This document shows positions 53,401 to 62,400 of a stretch of 64,000 nucleotides of DNA, piece after piece. A program made the position numbers and the translations under genes. Source of the DNA: Lumbricus rubellus (Eukaryota; Annelida; Clitellata; Crassiclitellata; Lumbricidae); the NCBI GenBank assembly GCA_945859605.1, contig OX243822.1:21877144-21941143 (forward strand), given 5' to 3'. The notes below the pieces were generated by a model that saw only the letters and a list, made by a program, of their open reading frames with translations, searched no databases and had not been told where the DNA came from. Each line of letters starts with the position of its first letter. Positions within the stretch are counted from its first letter, which is position 1.

Positions 53401-56243
53401 GCAAAGCTGGTCCATTAAAGTGAACCCCGAAGCAGCGACGATATAAAAGTGTTAGCAACTTCATTTTCTTAGCCTCGGCATGTGATGGCAGGTGGCCAGT
53501 CTGGCCAATCCTCTCACTCGACGTCTCATCTTCCCAACGGCCTGTGTAGTTTGAAGCCTACTCATTACAACTGAGTTAAGTATATCATAGGAAGGAGTTG
53601 CATATAATTATAGGAGAAATCTTAAATCAAGTTTCTATACTCTGGCGGGGATTTGAACCTTCGACCCAACCAAACCACTACACTATCGACTCTCGAGCAT
53701 CACCCATGCATAGGCCAACTATTTCTAAAACATTATTCCAACACCTAAAAGTTAAACCCCAGCGCTCCACTTTAAGCCTTAAACCTGAATACAACTTTTA
53801 ATTGGATCTATGTTAACTTCAGGTTCAGGGTCAGGAGGAGGTTGCTCCTTCTCACAGCCAATCCCTAACACGAATATCTACGGTGGAGCAGCGAACCCAG
53901 CGGCGACCCTACAAGCGTGCATGGCTGCATGTCAATTGAATACCAGCTGCCAGGGAATTGATTGGGCGCCAGGCAATTCAGCAGGACAACAGTGCTTCCT
54001 ACAGAGCACAACATCCGGAAAGAATTCCGGCATCACCGGAGTCACTCATTACGACTACTTCTGCAACGGAAGTAAGATCTCGTGACATATACTATGCATT
54101 ACATTGATATAGCGCCTTTTTATATGGCATCTTTAAACATCTTTACAAATTATTCGACATTGTGATATTTATTAATTAGAATATATTTTACTATCTCTTC
54201 GCAGGATAATTTACTAACCTAATATAAAGGCCTAATGCAAGGCGCTGAGAGTTTTTCAAATCGCCTCCTAGAGTGTTTCCTTGGGTAGGCCTAGATGAAG
54301 ATGAGAGAAATTACAGGTAAGCTACACCTAGGCTACTACATACGCTAGTCTGTCATATAGGCCTATAACTTAACTTGTTACTGGCACTAAATACATTGCT
54401 ATTTGGTCCTCTGGTCAAAACTTGAAATGTGGACGTGGAGGCGAATGTTGAAAATAAGTTGGAGAGACAAAATCACAAATCAGGCAGTCTTGGAAAGGGC
54501 CGGGGTGAAGAGAGAACTACTACAATTAATAAGCAGGAGAAAGCATCGGTGGCTGGGCCACTTACTTAGAGGAGAGGGTACGTTGGTGACGTTGCTGGAG
54601 GGACGTATGGAGGGAAAGGCAACGAGAGGCAGAAGAAGATTAAATATGCTGAGTGATCTGGATAATGGAGACCTATAACGTCGTATATGGTAACACCAAG
54701 AGGAAGGCGCAGGACAGAGCGGGATGGCGGCGGTCGGAGAGGATCACCGGATTGTCCACGTCACAAACCTGCTCAACAGCAGAAGACTGAAGAAGGTCAA
54801 AACTACGGGTCATTGAGTACTTGCGCTATAGAAATTGCCAATTAGTCATGCAGTCGCACAAGATTAAAGTTGAACTTTGTAACTTAAACAATTTTTTTCG
54901 TCTGAAATAATTTATTAATTACGACACTTTAATAATAATTATTATGGTCTGATGTGAACCTTTCAGAATCCATATCTTCAATCTACCCTTGACCTTTCTA
55001 TTTATTTAGTTATTTAGGCCTATTTATTTATTTATTTATTGCATCGCCATAGCGTCCTTTGAAGCTCGCTACTCAGAGGCGCTCCCGTCTACAGCGCAGA
55101 CACTGCAGAGGAGTTTGACGCTGAAGCGCACAACAATTGCGAGTGAAGAACTTGCTCAAAGTTCCTACCCGTCGGCTTGAGGTGAATTCGAACGTGAAAT
55201 ACTCCGCCTCCAAGGCACTGAACCCACCACTACCCCACCGCACCACGCGACGTTCTGTGTCATTTTTGATGGTTGATTTTTAAAATTTGAATATCAATTT
55301 AATATTTTTGCGAGCAGTGCCATCACTCTGCGACCTTAAACAAATGCAAGCATGTCTTAAGACTTCATGGTTGTACTGAACATTGTTCGATCATTTTAAT
55401 TCAGTTCAGATACGAGTGAAACAGAATAAATTGAGCCGATGTATCTGTGTACAGGTGGCAGTGCTGGCGGCACTACATTGCCGGGATCTCTACTTTCATC
55501 TACAACTATAGTGCCAACAAGTAAGTCTGGAAGCTGCGAGTCTATCTATGGGGGTTTGTGTTCATGATCATGATCAATTTTAACCATAACCTTGACCCAA
55601 ACTCCGATTATGACAACAAATCTCTTCTAGAACTGTAATCCTAAATCAAAGGCTGCTTTTTAAATCAAACGCTCACCTTACCCATTAACTAAATCCTAGC
55701 TAGTCATGACATTAACTGTGACCTTAATCATTACCCCAACCATGAAAGTAACTTCAACTATATCTTCAAGGATGTGTCAAAACGTTAACGCAAAGCAACG
55801 TTGGACTCCAGTTTTATTAGAATTTTTTTAGTTCCATGACTTAGAAGATTTCGATTTGATCTCTTTAATGAATCTCTGCTTGTGAAATAAATTTCCAATT
55901 TATACGACAATTGATCGACTATTTCTGCAATATGATTTCGTCATAATTATGAGTTTCTGTATTAGACCAGATTATGTCAGATAATATTAAGCAAACGCTA
56001 TTTTCTTCTATAGATTGTTGGGACGTGTATAATAATACACTTATCTATGGCGGAACCCAAAATCCAGCCACTTCATTGAACGATTGTTACACTGCATGCA
56101 GAACTCTAGGAAGACCGTCCTGCTTGAGCGTTGACTGGTCAAGAGTAAACGCTGTTGGATCTCAATGTTTCATACTGAACACCCAGATGGGTAAAGTTCA
56201 GACCCAGGGTGTCGACCACTACGACTTAAAGTCCAACTGCTGA
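39700..56243 (+). CDS. Gene B: secreted multi-domain PAN/apple-like protein (exons listed separately)
   Basis: Twelve coding exons joined in phase 1 (39700-39778, 41646-41873, 42540-42779, 43562-43609, 44405-44638, 47467-47526, 48736-48990, 50037-50291, 50877-50900, 53823-54071, 55455-55520, 56014-56243) total 1968 bp, an exact multiple of three, giving about 655 residues. A signal peptide is followed by seven six-cysteine PAN/apple-like domains in the order IV, IV, I, II, III, IV, IV with Pro/Thr linkers. No transmembrane segment is present, so secretion is expected. The domain order from type I on matches gene A. PAN domains mediate protein or glycan binding; adhesion, mucus, egg-coat or immune recognition are all possible and cannot be told apart here. 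Confidence 0.8.
39779..41645 (+). other. Gene B intron 1
   Basis: (TTGA)n at 39995-40025, an AATTG/TATTG run near 41232-41280, otherwise unique. No extra exon recognised. Confidence 0.5.
41646..41873 (+). CDS. Gene B exon, type IV domain 1
   Basis: Acceptor TATTTTTCAG, donor TCAG|GTAATT, 76 codons, phase 1-1. Signature: 'CVWTPYPRTLIYGGT', 'ACQMACVGSC', 'GVDWAPNNAAGSQC' and 'VDHYDYDC'. Confidence 0.87.
41874..42539 (+). other. Gene B intron 2
   Basis: A pyrimidine tract with CACCAG at 42240 precedes sequence that is open in one frame (42242-42400), but no phase 1-1 exon fits, so no exon is called. Confidence 0.5.
42540..42779 (+). CDS. Gene B exon, type IV domain 2 (twin of 53823-54071)
   Basis: Acceptor TTAATTTCAG, donor GGAA|GTACGA, 80 codons, phase 1-1. 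Signature: 'CSFSQPIPNTNIYGG', 'ACMAACQLNTSC', 'GIDWAPGNSAGQQC' and 'VTHYDYFC'. From its first cysteine it differs at about three bases from the exon at 53823-54071, only one of which changes an amino acid (Ser to Ala). Confidence 0.87.
42880..42988. mobile_element. Solo arm of the TA element family of 13678
   Basis: 'GACCAAGATATTGGCAAAAA' and 'CTTTTTTGGCCCACCCTG' match the right arm at about 14345-14451; TA follows. The left arm is missing. Confidence 0.75.
43296..43385 (+). mobile_element. SINE family 1 fragment
   Basis: B box 'GGTTCGATTCTCG' and 'ATCTTGAGAAAGTCCTTTG' match the family body; the A box and tail are lost. Confidence 0.55.
43562..43609 (+). CDS. Gene B Pro-rich linker exon
   Basis: Acceptor GTCTTCTTCAG, donor AATG|GTTAGT, 16 codons, phase 1-1, encoding 'AGGTTLVPPPPPPSN'. 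Flexible spacer between type IV domain 2 and the type I domain. Confidence 0.75.
43610..44404 (+). repeat. Gene B intron with large (GTAT)n microsatellite
   Basis: About 43736-44098 is (TATG)n with TGCA and TACG variants. Met/Tyr/Val/Cys-rich frames on both strands are artefacts. At 44170-44280 a 'GGATAATGTCC' phrase repeats four to five times. Confidence 0.85.
44405..44638 (+). CDS. Gene B exon, type I domain with GC donor
   Basis: Acceptor TTGAAACAG, 78 codons, phase 1-1, donor CAAA|GCAAGT. Cysteines in 'VCQF', 'FCSVTC', 'ACLGYDV', 'TGCW' and 'KRCPEQ' align with gene A exon 2463-2699, including 'APEIPVAFCS' against 'VPEIRDAISC'. The same GC donor is used. Confidence 0.82.
44639..47466 (+). 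other. Gene B intron 5 with a TA-flanked transposon
   Basis: GC-AG intron of 2.8 kb that includes the element at 45440-47388. The remainder is AT-rich with several TAGGCCTA motifs. Confidence 0.65.
45440..47388. mobile_element. 1.95-kb TA-flanked DNA transposon with AAAGTGAACCA repeats
   Basis: Perfect terminal inverted repeats of about 25 bp start GGGTCGTTTCAGATAAAGTG; TA flanks both ends. The phrase AAAGTGAACCA occurs at least six times (both termini, 45674, a palindromic pair at 46925-46947, 46970), on both strands. The interior lacks an intact transposase; a minus frame at 46127-46402 is the longest and has no clear motif. Likely a non-autonomous element. Confidence 0.8.
47467..47526 (+). 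CDS. Gene B mini-exon, 20 codons with two Cys
   Basis: Preceded by a moderate tract (GTTTTTATCCATGAAG), donor TCAG|GTTAAT, phase 1-1, encoding 'DIDSCTAAYNNGVLTDACVS'. Supported by position and pattern match to the gene A mini-exon (3375-3422). An alternative acceptor at GCACAG (47484) would shorten it in the same phase only by luck and lose the first Cys. Confidence 0.5.
47527..48735 (+). other. Gene B intron 6
   Basis: Near 48108-48160 'GACCCGGCGTTGCCCGG' recurs in part, as seen at ends of some unrelated animal repeats. No gene. Confidence 0.45.
48736..48990 (+). CDS. Gene B exon, type II domain
   Basis: Acceptor GATTTGTAG, donor CAAA|GTAAGT, 85 codons, phase 1-1. It begins 'VCIPKFTTWQNTAGSGG', then 'CLEYCFLQSPSC', 'VGVDYS', 'VCTIYTQLS' and 'FVTQYRLESRC', aligning with gene A 4298-4558. 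Confidence 0.85.
48991..50036 (+). other. Gene B intron 7, possible domain relic
   Basis: At about 49020-49170 the frame in phase with the type II exon stays open and encodes 'NTSYTCEHACGGSTAS', slightly like a PAN CxxxC turn, but no matching acceptor or later cysteines exist. Near 49500 'GGGGATAATGTTCGGGGGAC' recalls 44210-44260. Confidence 0.4.
50037..50291 (+). CDS. Gene B exon, type III domain
   Basis: Acceptor CTTCTTTCAG, donor TTAT|GTACGT, 85 codons, phase 1-1. Signature: 'DCSTYWEYND', 'CLRTCRVSPTC', 'IYQFTK', 'SCSIANSFFEGSG', 'YRRLC'. Aligns with gene A 5006-5248. Confidence 0.86.
50292..50876 (+). repeat. Gene B intron with (GAT)n/(GGT)n microsatellite
   Basis: About 50362-50482 is (GATGAT)n changing to (GACGAC)n and (GGTGGT)n. 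The rest is unique. Confidence 0.8.
50877..50900 (+). CDS. Gene B 8-codon Pro-rich linker exon
   Basis: Acceptor TATCTTTCAG, donor CCTG|GTGAGT, 24 bp, phase 1-1, encoding 'SPLPPTPP'. The excellent splice sites and the matching linker in gene A (5841-5897) support it despite its size. Confidence 0.75.
51180..51780 (+). repeat. 86-bp tandem array inside the hAT element
   Basis: Units start 'CAGAGCCCCATCAGAAACTT' at 51335, 51421, 51507, 51593 and 51679, exactly 86 bp apart, with a first partial unit at 51180 and a diverged last unit. The first unit is split by the 71-bp TTAA insertion. Confidence 0.92.
51241..51311. mobile_element. 71-bp mini-insertion with TTAA duplication
   Basis: TTAA lies at 51237-51240 and 51312-51315, where other array units have one TTAA. 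The insert has inverted ends TCCCTTCCCTGGGG and CCCCAAGGAAGGGG, as in piggyBac- or Kolobok-type MITEs. Confidence 0.8.
53090..53375 (+). mobile_element. L2/CR1-like LINE C-terminal fragment
   Basis: Conceptual 'RTSLWNGLLPSDRLVILSG' and 'SLYSSFLCFKTSLN' (about 53190-53300) match the WNSLP...FK..L end of LINE RTs, followed by the tail 'GGGAGAAGCGCTTAAGAAAT'. Confidence 0.7.
53400..53690 (-). mobile_element. tRNA-derived SINE family 2, reverse copy
   Basis: Shares 'TGTTAGCAACTTCATTTTCT', 'GGCCAATCCTCTCAC' and 'CTACTCATTACAACTGAGTT' with 22660-22785, and a decayed B box (GGATTTGAACC on the plus strand). More diverged than the 22619 copy. Confidence 0.65.
53823..54071 (+). CDS. Gene B exon, type IV domain 3 (twin of 42540-42779)
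   Basis: Acceptor TTAACTTCAG, donor GGAA|GTAAGA, 83 codons, phase 1-1. A slightly longer Gly/Ser start ('GSGSGGG') precedes the same domain as 42540-42779. The intron after it is unrelated to that after its twin, so identity stops at the donor. Confidence 0.88.
54400..54840 (+). mobile_element. RTE-like LINE C-terminal fragment
   Basis: The frame reads 'EMWTWRRMLKISWRDKITN', then 'KHRWLGHLLRGEG' and 'GRRRLNML', matching the C-terminal part of the 9429-13025 element's RT ('LRRILRITWRDKIRNEEV', 'RWLGHVHR'). It is a different subfamily, 5'-truncated and in sense orientation in gene B. Confidence 0.78.
55045..55255 (-). mobile_element. tRNA-derived SINE family 1, reverse copy
   Basis: Plus strand 'GCTCGCTACTCAGAGGCGCT' tail, decayed B box 'GAATTCGAAC' and 'ACCACTACCCCACCGCACC' A-box side. 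Matches 2180-2418 along its length. Confidence 0.78.
55455..55520 (+). CDS. Gene B Gly/Thr linker exon
   Basis: Acceptor CTGTGTACAG, donor ACAA|GTAAGT, 22 codons, phase 1-1, encoding 'GSAGGTTLPGSLLSSTTIVP'. It resembles the linker at 43562 ('AGGTTLVP'), so these linkers share origin. Confidence 0.75.
55521..56013 (+). other. Gene B last intron
   Basis: Contains a loosely repeated 'AACCATAACCTTGACC' phrase at 55575-55750. No exon. Confidence 0.5.
56014..56243 (+). CDS. Gene B terminal exon, type IV domain and stop
   Basis: Acceptor CTTCTATAG, 76 codons, TGA at 56241. Signature: 'NCWDVYNNTLIYGGT', 'CYTACRTLGRPSC', 'SVDWSRVNAVGSQC', 'VDHYDLKSNC'. As in gene A, the stop directly follows the last cysteine. 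Confidence 0.88.
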
Positions 56244-57303
56244 GGTACGTGTACAACAACAACAAAGTAACTATGCATTAGGCTATTACTACGACATTTC
56301 TGTGTGAGTTTTTATGCACGTTACAAACTCTTGAGCTAAATAGAAACCCAAATACATATTATAGTCCTATAGCATACCCTGAATACAGAGCAATGCATTG
56401 ACACTGTGAAATGAAGAATGAATAAGTTATTACTATGGATTGTATAATTAATTATTCATTATTATAATGCTATGTAAATGAATAATGTAAATTTTAAGTA
56501 AATTAATGTAAATGATAAGAAATTATAATAATTTACGAGTTGTGATTGGCAGCTGATTGCAGCAAGAAATTTGTGTAGCGCCACTCGCATAAAGTCTACC
56601 ATCCGATCGACCGTCGATTCAAGACTACCTACATGTACTCGCAGCATTTATTTCAACGTTGTTTATAAGTGAAATCCGCCTTGTTATACATTGTAGGTCT
56701 ACATAATATGGAAAACTGTAGAATATTAAAACTGTAGCTTCTTACAAAGTTCACATTGAATCCTATCGGCCAATATAGCTTTTAGTTTATCTCTAATCAC
56801 ATCCTCCTGCACTGTCTGACTGATGCCCTGATAAACGTGTGGATTTCGTGCGCCATCTTTTAATGTCTTGTGCGTCTAGACACCGATGCGATGATGAAAG
56901 TATAAACGCATCCTGGGACTAAAATCGAAGGGATTATGATGCCGACGAAAATTTGGTCATTGACTTAGATTATGTTTTTTGTGGCTATTGATCCGATACT
57001 TTTGACGGATGAATCTTTTGTTTTGTTGACGACTGTTGTAGCAAAACGAACTAGTTTATTTCGCAATTCAAAATTATTTTCCAATGAAGACTTTTGTAAT
57101 TGGAGTGATATAAACTTGGACAAACGTTTTTGTGATTCTATACGGATAACGAATTGACCCAAGAGAGTACCCGGATGATCGATCACAGACATCGCCTGTG
57201 ACGCATCAGAAAAGACGATCTCTGATTGGCTGACATGTTACGGCTCCATATCCCTTCCATATTAGTCCCAGACTCCCAGGTGCAACTACAATAGTTAATT
57301 TAT
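56244..57303. other. Gene B 3' flank
   Basis: ATTAAA near 56727 is a possible weak polyadenylation signal; no clear AATAAA lies within 1 kb of the stop. Otherwise AT-rich with no gene. Confidence 0.4.
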
Positions 57304-57900
57304 GAAATAAAGTAAGGTTGAGATTTTTTTGTTTTGAAGGCTGAAGCTGAGTTTCGAGACCGAGATTCTTCACATCAACCTCGTTACTCCAACACTAACA
57401 CATCTGGCAATGTTCTAATGACTGACACAGAGAGGAGTGGAAATAATTATCAACGACCTTGACCTACTTACTACTAATGCTGCAACCGATTTGGAATCGA
57501 TGACTCCAATCCAGTCACAAGCAAACGAATTGAAATGTGGAAAATCTGTCCAATTCTCTGTCGTCGAGGATGCTCACAACATTGAACAATGAATAACCGT
57601 ATTAATGACTAACAAATATACTTAATTAAGCAGCTGTCTCTTAATAATCTTACTCTGCTAGCTATTACGGCTATGTTATGTGCATCGTAACTCATGTAAT
57701 TCATTTTGACTGACATAGGACTACTATTTATATGTTTACTTGTAAGTATGGATTCATTTATACAGAGCACTTAGCCTATGCATAGCCCCGTTTAGATATG
57801 TATATTCAGTGGCGCTCTCATACTAGCCCCAACTTAGGGAATATCTTCACGTGTATGTCTGAAACAGATAAGAGCAATTCCTTATCTCCACCCCTACATG
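57304..57900 (+). repeat. Single copy of the 430-bp unit family
   Basis: Shares 'AAAGTAAGGTTG' start, 'GCTCACAACATTGAACAATG', 'AATAACCGTATTAA' and 'AGCAGCTGTCTCTTAATAAT' with the array at 60468-62040. Confidence 0.8.
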
Positions 57901-58799
57901 CCTGCATACGTTAGCATTTAGGCTTTATTCAAATTAACCTGCTTGCAACATCAATGAAAATTTCTTCTTACAGTATCATTACGATGACAAAGGAAGTGAC
58001 ATGCTTGATGCTTTACTGCGCATGCCAGCTTGCCATATACGGCACTTCTTAATAATAGCAGCAGTCGTCTTATGATATATCCATGACGATGAAGAAATCC
58101 GGAATTGTAGTTAATTGCTGCCATTATTTGCATAATCTATTTCAAATCAAAATTTAATTACAACAGGGGACCTACGTGTACCGTTCTAAAACAATAGATA
58201 ATGCTCAGTACACAACCTTTGGATTCTGTCCGTAATCGATAATTAATTTCCTACAGTTACTCTGTAGTAAATGTCACAATCACGAAATTGTAGCATCATA
58301 TTCATTATTAGCATGCTTAGATGGCTCTATTGCGACTATACTTAACTTATCTGGTGCCTAATCTTGACTTGTTTTGAGATATGTAGGACTATTGAACTGT
58401 ATGTTTTCTGCGGTTATTCAAGTTCGTTCTATGAGAATATTGTTTGAATTAACGTACCGTAGACTAGATAATGAGTTAATGAATATTTCTAGCTCATCTG
58501 TTTTTTAACTAAAATTTTAGACTTGATTCGTTTAAAAAAATTTAAAATACTAGCTGATCGGCTATTGCCTGGTATTTTCTTCGTAGACATACTAGGTCAG
58601 TCAGTCAGTCAGTCTCATCTGTCAGTCAGTCATTCAGTCAGTCAGTCAGTCAACGAATCGGTCAATTTTGTCTGATATGGGAGGACAAGATTTTAAGAAG
58701 GAAGACTACTGATTGCTATTTCACTCTCAGTCATCATCGCTTGCGCTGTTTTGGACACCGTAATAATACGCTATAGAAAATAATAAGTACAATGTCATA
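57901..58799. other. Spacer with (CAGT)n
   Basis: (CAGT)n at about 58594-58655. Nothing else recognised. Confidence 0.5.
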
Positions 58800-60470
58800 T
58801 CGGCCTATATTTTGGGTGACGCTAAGGAGCGTATATCCACCGGAGTAAGCTCTTATGTCGGTAGCGAATAGAAAGCAAAACTATAGAGGCGAATCAGGCA
58901 GGTGTATCTAAGAACGGTCGAGGTATCAGACAATAGACATCGTGTGAAGGCAAGCCAGTCTAAGGCTTAAGCTATAGTATAGGCTTACTTCGAATGGATG
59001 ATTTCAGACCAATCCTGTATGCACACGGGTGGTAATGGAGATTGGTCAAGTTCTCTCTAACCATTCACAATTCCTCCAACGTTTGTGTTAAGCTTATAGG
59101 TCTATATTTATCCACTTGGTAATCGTTGTTTGCTTAGCTTCGTGTGATTGTAGGTTGTTCATTGAAAATGCAACAACTGCATGAGACTTGGCTTTTTTTA
59201 CGTGGACGCAACATTAAATCGTGGAAGTAAATGTAGAGCATCAGAGAAAGCTGAAGAGAAAGGCAGCCTGAGAGTCGGATAGGACGAGAGAAAGAGACAG
59301 AGGGAAGGCAGAGAAGACAGCGATAATTGAAAGATAGAGAACACAGAGTGGGGGAGAATTAGAGGGAGTTAGGGACAGAGTGAAAAGAAAGGCGGTAAGT
59401 CAGAGAGGATTGGAGGAGGTGTATACAATACAATACATACAAAGGACAGACCGGGATTGACAGAGCGATAAAGAAGAAGACCGTGGCAGAGAAAGCCAAA
59501 TCATAAATTAACTGTACAACTACTGGGACAAAAGTTGACACAATGATGAATATTCGAATGATCGTCATGTTGAATAGAGCAGACTACGCGGCCCCAGACA
59601 GACTCGAACTTTACCGCAACGGTACCATAGGCATCAGGGTCAGTACTCGATGCAAACCATGCAGAATTCCGTGAAGCCGGTACCCTAAATGGGTAAATCC
59701 ACAGTCCACATGCAGATCAAAGCAACCCCCTCTGTATGCTGTTCAATGTCGAACGATTTTAAATTATAATGTTCATATTTTGATATTTTATGAACAAATC
59801 GGCAGAATCGTCGAACTGTAACGGTGTAAATCGGAGCAATAGATCTAGAGCGATCAGGATTAAGGTGTGAGATTGTGAGTGGATGAGTGTGTGTAATCGG
59901 TCATGGATGCATGGGCGCATGGGTTAGTGAGAGATTATGAGGTAGGCCTATTGCACGTTGCTGCTTAACGAAACTGTGATATAGAATTATGGTTGAATTA
60001 ATTAGCCTACACCACAATTATTTTCAGATTTCCGTAAATAGATATTTTTAATAATAAAAATCAAGTTTGGTCGAATTAAGTAGCTATAAGAAGAGCTGCA
60101 TTTTGACAGAAAAATGTGTATACCTGCGTACACACGCAGAGTGCATGTGTATTAGGCCTACTCAGTGACTGGCACAAATGACATAGTCTACTGTATGTCT
60201 GATTTCTGCATGACTGACATCCTGAGGCAACGAAGAATCAAGCCTATGTTAACAAGAATCAGTGATATATGAATTAAGCACGGATAAACAGTAGCCCTAC
60301 GGCGTCTCAACAAAATAACACCAATTTCGGTTCATTGTTTACGGGAGAAACCGTGTGCGTGCCGGCAGAGATTCGACGCATAGGCTATTTGCTTTAACGC
60401 CTTCATTAACGGGCGGCATAAATTATACTGAAGCTATAGGCCTACATGTTACTGGTCACGACACTGTTTA
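58800..60470 (+). repeat. Second copy of the 30595-32815 block
   Basis: Direct-orientation partner, shorter because it lacks the MITE and LINE tail of the first copy. It joins directly to the 430-bp tandem array at its 3' end. Confidence 0.8.
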
Positions 60471-62040
60471 TAAAGTAAGGTTGCGATTTTTCTATTTTGA
60501 AGGCTGAAACCCAGTTTCGAATTCGAGATTCTTCACGTCGACCTCGTCATGCACATCAAAACTAACACATCTGACAATGCTCTAGTGAAATGATTGAAAC
60601 AGAGATGTAACTTAAGCTTATGGAAATAGTCAACGATCGTGATCTACTAGGCCTACTACGACCGATCTGAAATCTTTAATCCGGTCATAAACAAACGATT
60701 TGGAAAATCTTCAAATTCTCTGTATATAGTCGCTGAAGAAGCTCACAACATTTTCGAACAATGAATAACCGTATTAATTAATTGCTCGAAAATGATTGAA
60801 ATGTATGGAAATAATCATCAACGACCATGATCTACTACTACGACCGATCTGAAATCTTGAATCCGGTCATAAACAAACGATTTGGAAAATCTTCAAATTC
60901 TGTTTATAATCGCTGAAGAAGCTCACAACATTGAACAATGAATAACCGTATTAAGGACTAACAAAATTTCTTAAGAAAGCAGCTGTCTCTTAATAATCTT
61001 ACTTTACTAGCTATTATAATTGTGATAATATTGTATGCATCGTAGCTCGTGTAATTTACTTTCACTGACATGGTCAACTACCCATTTGTATACTTGTATG
61101 TAAGAATTCATCTATAGTCTATACACAGCACTTTCCTATCCCCGCTAAGATATGTATATTCATTGTTGCCCATTAACACATCTGACAATGCTCGAAAATG
61201 TTCGAAACAGAGAAGAATGGAAATAGTCAACGACATTGACCAACTACTACTACTACAACAACCGATCTGAAATCCATTATCCAGTCACAAACAAACGAAT
61301 CGGAAAACGTTTCCATTTCTGTTTAGTCGCTGAAGAAGCTCACAACATTGAACAATGAATAACCGTATTAAGGACTAACAAATTTTTCAAGCAGCTGTCT
61401 CTTGATAATATAATCCTACTTTACTAGCTATTATAATTATGATAATATCGTGTGCATCGTAGCTCGTGTAATTTAGGCTACTTTCACTGACATGGTCAAC
61501 TACCCATTTGTATACTTGTATGTAAGAATTCATCTATAGTCTATACACAGCACTTTCCTATCCCCGCTTAGATATGTATATTCATTGTTGCCCATTAACA
61601 CATCTGACAATGCTCGAAAATGTTCGAAACAGAGAAGAATGGAAATAGTCAACGACATTGACCAACTACTACTACTACAACAACCGATCTGAAATCCATT
61701 ATCCAGTCACAAACAAACGAATCGGAAAACGTTTCCATTTCTGTTTAGTCGCTGAAGAAGCTCACAACATTGAACAATGAATAACCGTATTAAGGACTAA
61801 CAAATTTTTTCAAGCAGCTGTCTCTTGATATAATCCTACTTTACTAGCTATTATAATTATGATAATATTGTGTGCATCGTAGCTCGTGTAATTTACTTTC
61901 ACTGACGTAGCCTAGGTCAACTACCCATTTGTATAGCCTACTTGTATGTAGGAATTCATCTATGCACAGCAATTTCATTTCCCCGCTTAGATATATGTAT
62001 ATTCATTGGAGCTCTAGTACTAGCCCCGACTATTACGACT
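60468..62040 (+). repeat. Tandem array of roughly 430-bp units
   Basis: Units start near 60468, 60780, 61165 and 61597. Each has 'ACGACCGATCTGAAATC' or a variant, 'CGCTGAAGAAGCTCACAACA', 'GAATAACCGTATTAAGGACT' and 'GCATCGTAGCTCGTGTAATT'. The last two units are nearly identical over about 400 bp, so the array expanded recently. Confidence 0.85.
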
Positions 62041-62124
62041 AAGAGAGTAGGCTACTGTAGTTTCAAAGTGCATGCATAATAATATTAGCCTACTGTATGT
62101 CTGAAACAAAGAACAGCAGTTCTA

Positions 62125-62400
62125 CACCGTGATTCAAAACAGTAAGCCAGACTGTTATTCTTGTATCTACAATGCCTGATAACATATCACGCTAAAATTT
62201 TCAAACATTTAGAGAATGGGACCAAGACTATGATTCCAAAATTTCATGAGATAAAGTTGAACGGATAAAAAGTTATGAATATTTAAACTTCATATACCGA
62301 TATTTCAGTTTACAAGCAATTTTCTGCTAGATTCAATAAAAAGTAGGCCTAAGCCAAACTATTTTTCTTATGTCTCTAATCATCTAATGCCTGAGAAATT
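62125..62400. mobile_element. Partial copy of the 23835 TA element
   Basis: Begins CACCGTGATTCAAAACAG after TA and follows the 23835 left arm to about 62300; a second arm-like segment (AAGCCAAACTATTTTTCTTA) starts near 62352 in the same orientation. Confidence 0.65.

Larger units (their letters stand above)
50901..53822 (+). other. Gene B intron 9 with hAT element, LINE and SINE
   Basis: Holds the 51038-52827 hAT element, a LINE 3' fragment (53090-53375) and SINE family 2 (53400-53690). The last 35 bp resemble those before exon 42540. Confidence 0.75.
54072..55454 (+). other. Gene B intron 10 with LINE and SINE remains
   Basis: Contains a LINE C-terminal fragment (54400-54840) and a reverse SINE family 1 copy (55045-55255). 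Confidence 0.7.
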
